This document shows positions 63,220 to 64,000 of a DNA stretch of 64,000 nucleotides, piece by piece. Position 1 is the first letter of the stretch. Each line of letters begins with the position of its first letter. Both the position numbers and the translations under genes were made by a program. The DNA comes from CBDBND01 sp965207985 (GTDB lineage Bacteria; Pseudomonadota; Alphaproteobacteria; Rhodospirillales; Rhodospirillaceae): contig CBDBND010000030.1 of assembly GCA_965207985.1 (NCBI GenBank), positions 1 through 64,000 of the forward strand, in the 5' to 3' direction. Below the pieces are notes generated by a model. That model searched no databases, was not told the DNA's origin, and saw only the letters and a list, made by a program, of their open reading frames with translations.

Positions 63220-63690
63220 ACGCGGCGAAAGGAATGTCACCGATCTGCGGCGCACCCAATCGGAATACCGAGCCATTGACGACGTTGAAGCCCCATGAGC
63301 CGGAGTCCCGGGCTCAATGACGATGCGTCACCTCGTTGTCATTCCGGAAAACCAAAGAACATCGCACCAACCACCTGGAAGGTTTGCATCATGAAGTTCG
63401 GCAGATACGGTTTTCGGGTAGGATTCACGCCATAGAAGTTGTAGTTCATCCGCACCTCCTAAGGTCGGCTTTTGCGCCAAACCGAGCTGCAAACCAAAGA
63501 TTTGCAAGGAATTATAGTCAAGGGATCTGTAGAACATCTCGTTCATCTTGCTGTGAAAATATTCTTGCCCCAAAGCTCAATGCCCATATCGTTGTTATTT
63601 CGGGAGCGCTCCGACGGTATAACGGCGATGTTATTCCGTGGTAGGGACGTTACCAAGGACGATTCTCAAACAGCGCAAGAGTAAGCATTC
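63220..63690. other. Region with one small reading frame only
   Basis: Apart from the 36-codon frame at 63339-63449 there is no recognisable gene between the topoisomerase relic and the exported protein at 63691. Confidence 0.45.
63339..63449 (-). CDS. Possible 36-residue peptide with a perfect ribosome site
   Basis: MNYNFYGVNPTRKPYLPNFM, then MQTFQVVGAMFFGFPE. The ATG at 63447-63449 is preceded by AGGAGG at five bases. Aromatic-rich. It may be a real small protein or the truncated start of a larger gene; no match is known to me. Confidence 0.35.
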   Translation of the reverse strand: MNYNFYGVNPTRKPYLPNFMMQTFQVVGAMFFGFPE

Positions 63691-64000
63691 ATGACCATTC
63701 ACAAACCCTTTGAAGAGATTTCGCGTAAACAGTTTCTTCGGTTTACCAGCATGGGTGCAGCAGCCTCTGTTTTGACCCTCCTCAACGCGGGGACGAGGGC
63801 AGAAGGGACTCTGGACTTGGGAACTGTCGAAACGGAAGCCAAGCGGCTGGTGACAAGGTTCTGCGAACTTTGGTCGGGCCTTGATGTTGACCAGTTGATG
63901 CCGTTCATCGGTGAGGAGTTGGAGTACCATATCTGGGAAGGTGGACCCGTCGTGAGGGGTGCTAGTGATTTCCGCGCCCGGTTCGCAGAGTCCTTACCGA
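63691..64000 (+). CDS. Exported SnoaL/limonene-epoxide-hydrolase-like protein (partial)
   Basis: The first 103 codons are in the window. MTIHKPFEEISRKQFLRFTS begins with a twin-arginine-like signal (SRKQFL, with RK in place of RR), followed by a hydrophobic MGAAASVLTLLN. The mature part, LVTRFCELWSGLDVDQLMPF, then IGEELEYHIWEGGPVVRGAS and DFRARFAESL, matches the NTF2-like SnoaL/LEH fold (helix, helix, YH pair). It is probably a small periplasmic isomerase or hydrolase. The C-terminus is beyond the right edge. Confidence 0.6.
   Translation, partial: MTIHKPFEEISRKQFLRFTSMGAAASVLTLLNAGTRAEGTLDLGTVETEAKRLVTRFCELWSGLDVDQLMPFIGEELEYHIWEGGPVVRGASDFRARFAESLP

Noticed and set aside
1..64000. CRISPR arrays
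   Set aside because: No regularly spaced direct repeats with unique spacers; repeats seen are tandem pairs, IS ends or MITEs.

Overview
The window looks like a chromosomal segment of an alphaproteobacterium, mostly moderately high in G+C, that is heavily invaded by insertion sequences and carries many gene relics. The assignment rests on a CcrM-type GANTC methyltransferase with GANTC sites in its leader, a relic of rnhB just upstream of it, a DnaE2 (ImuC) fragment, glnE, a DUF1640 protein, a DUF2161 protein, an SRAP/YedK protein and a TonB-dependent receptor of sphingomonad/caulobacterial style. No rRNA, tRNA or CRISPR array was seen.

Layout. 1-1.9 kb: 3' part of a frameshifted TonB-dependent receptor. 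2.2-3.0 kb: IS5 and IS630 debris. 3.0-18.8 kb: a five-gene minus-strand operon in the order RND adaptor, RND pump, fully reducing type I PKS, B12-binding radical SAM protein, thioester reductase-sulfotransferase fusion. 19.1-23.3 kb: a small protein, IS debris, a decayed methyltransferase and an intact fatty acyl-AMP ligase (FAAL), all the genes again on the minus strand. The best reading is one lipid/polyketide cluster (FAAL, methyltransferase, export pump, PKS, radical SAM, release/sulfation) broken up by IS elements. The product would be a long-chain sulfated lipid pumped out of the cell.

23.5-30.5 kb: fragments of IS630, IS66, IS110, IS3, IS256 and IS5, an intact IS3-family element, and a lone secretin lipoprotein. 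30.7-33.8 kb: glnE, bracketed by ends of a 164-bp MITE. 33.9-36.6 kb: one MITE copy split by an IS5-family element, whose own target duplication was then hit by an IS630; removing both gives back exactly 164 bp. 36.6-37.0 kb: dnaE2 fragment. 37.8-44.7 kb: the best preserved stretch, with a VanX-like dipeptidase, an rnhB relic, an exported alpha/beta hydrolase lacking the usual serine, two tandem BNR-like exported proteins with a CPCC motif, a TlpA-like thioredoxin and ccrM with a terminator.

44.8-51.1 kb: truncated MFS gene, nuclease, integrase and S24-peptidase fragments, a 22-base poly-C run, a DUF1640 gene, and a Cupin_5 gene cut by an IS427-group element that itself carries an intact IS21-family element. 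51.2-52.6 kb: NAD(P)-binding protein and TerB/DnaJ protein. 52.9-57.6 kb: another IS graveyard with the intact MITE, a decapitated serine recombinase and a frameshifted IS256. 57.6-60.8 kb: HNH-nuclease relic, a YodC-like gene with two small membrane-protein genes, an SRAP protein lacking its catalytic cysteine, and a DUF2161 protein. 60.8-64 kb: histidine kinase and RecQ fragments, a type IA topoisomerase missing its catalytic core, and the start of an exported SnoaL-like protein.

The many nested insertions and half-genes suggest a genome in active decay, as in a recent host-restricted or niche-shifted lineage (inference). Coordinates of debris are approximate because ends were judged by eye from protein similarity.
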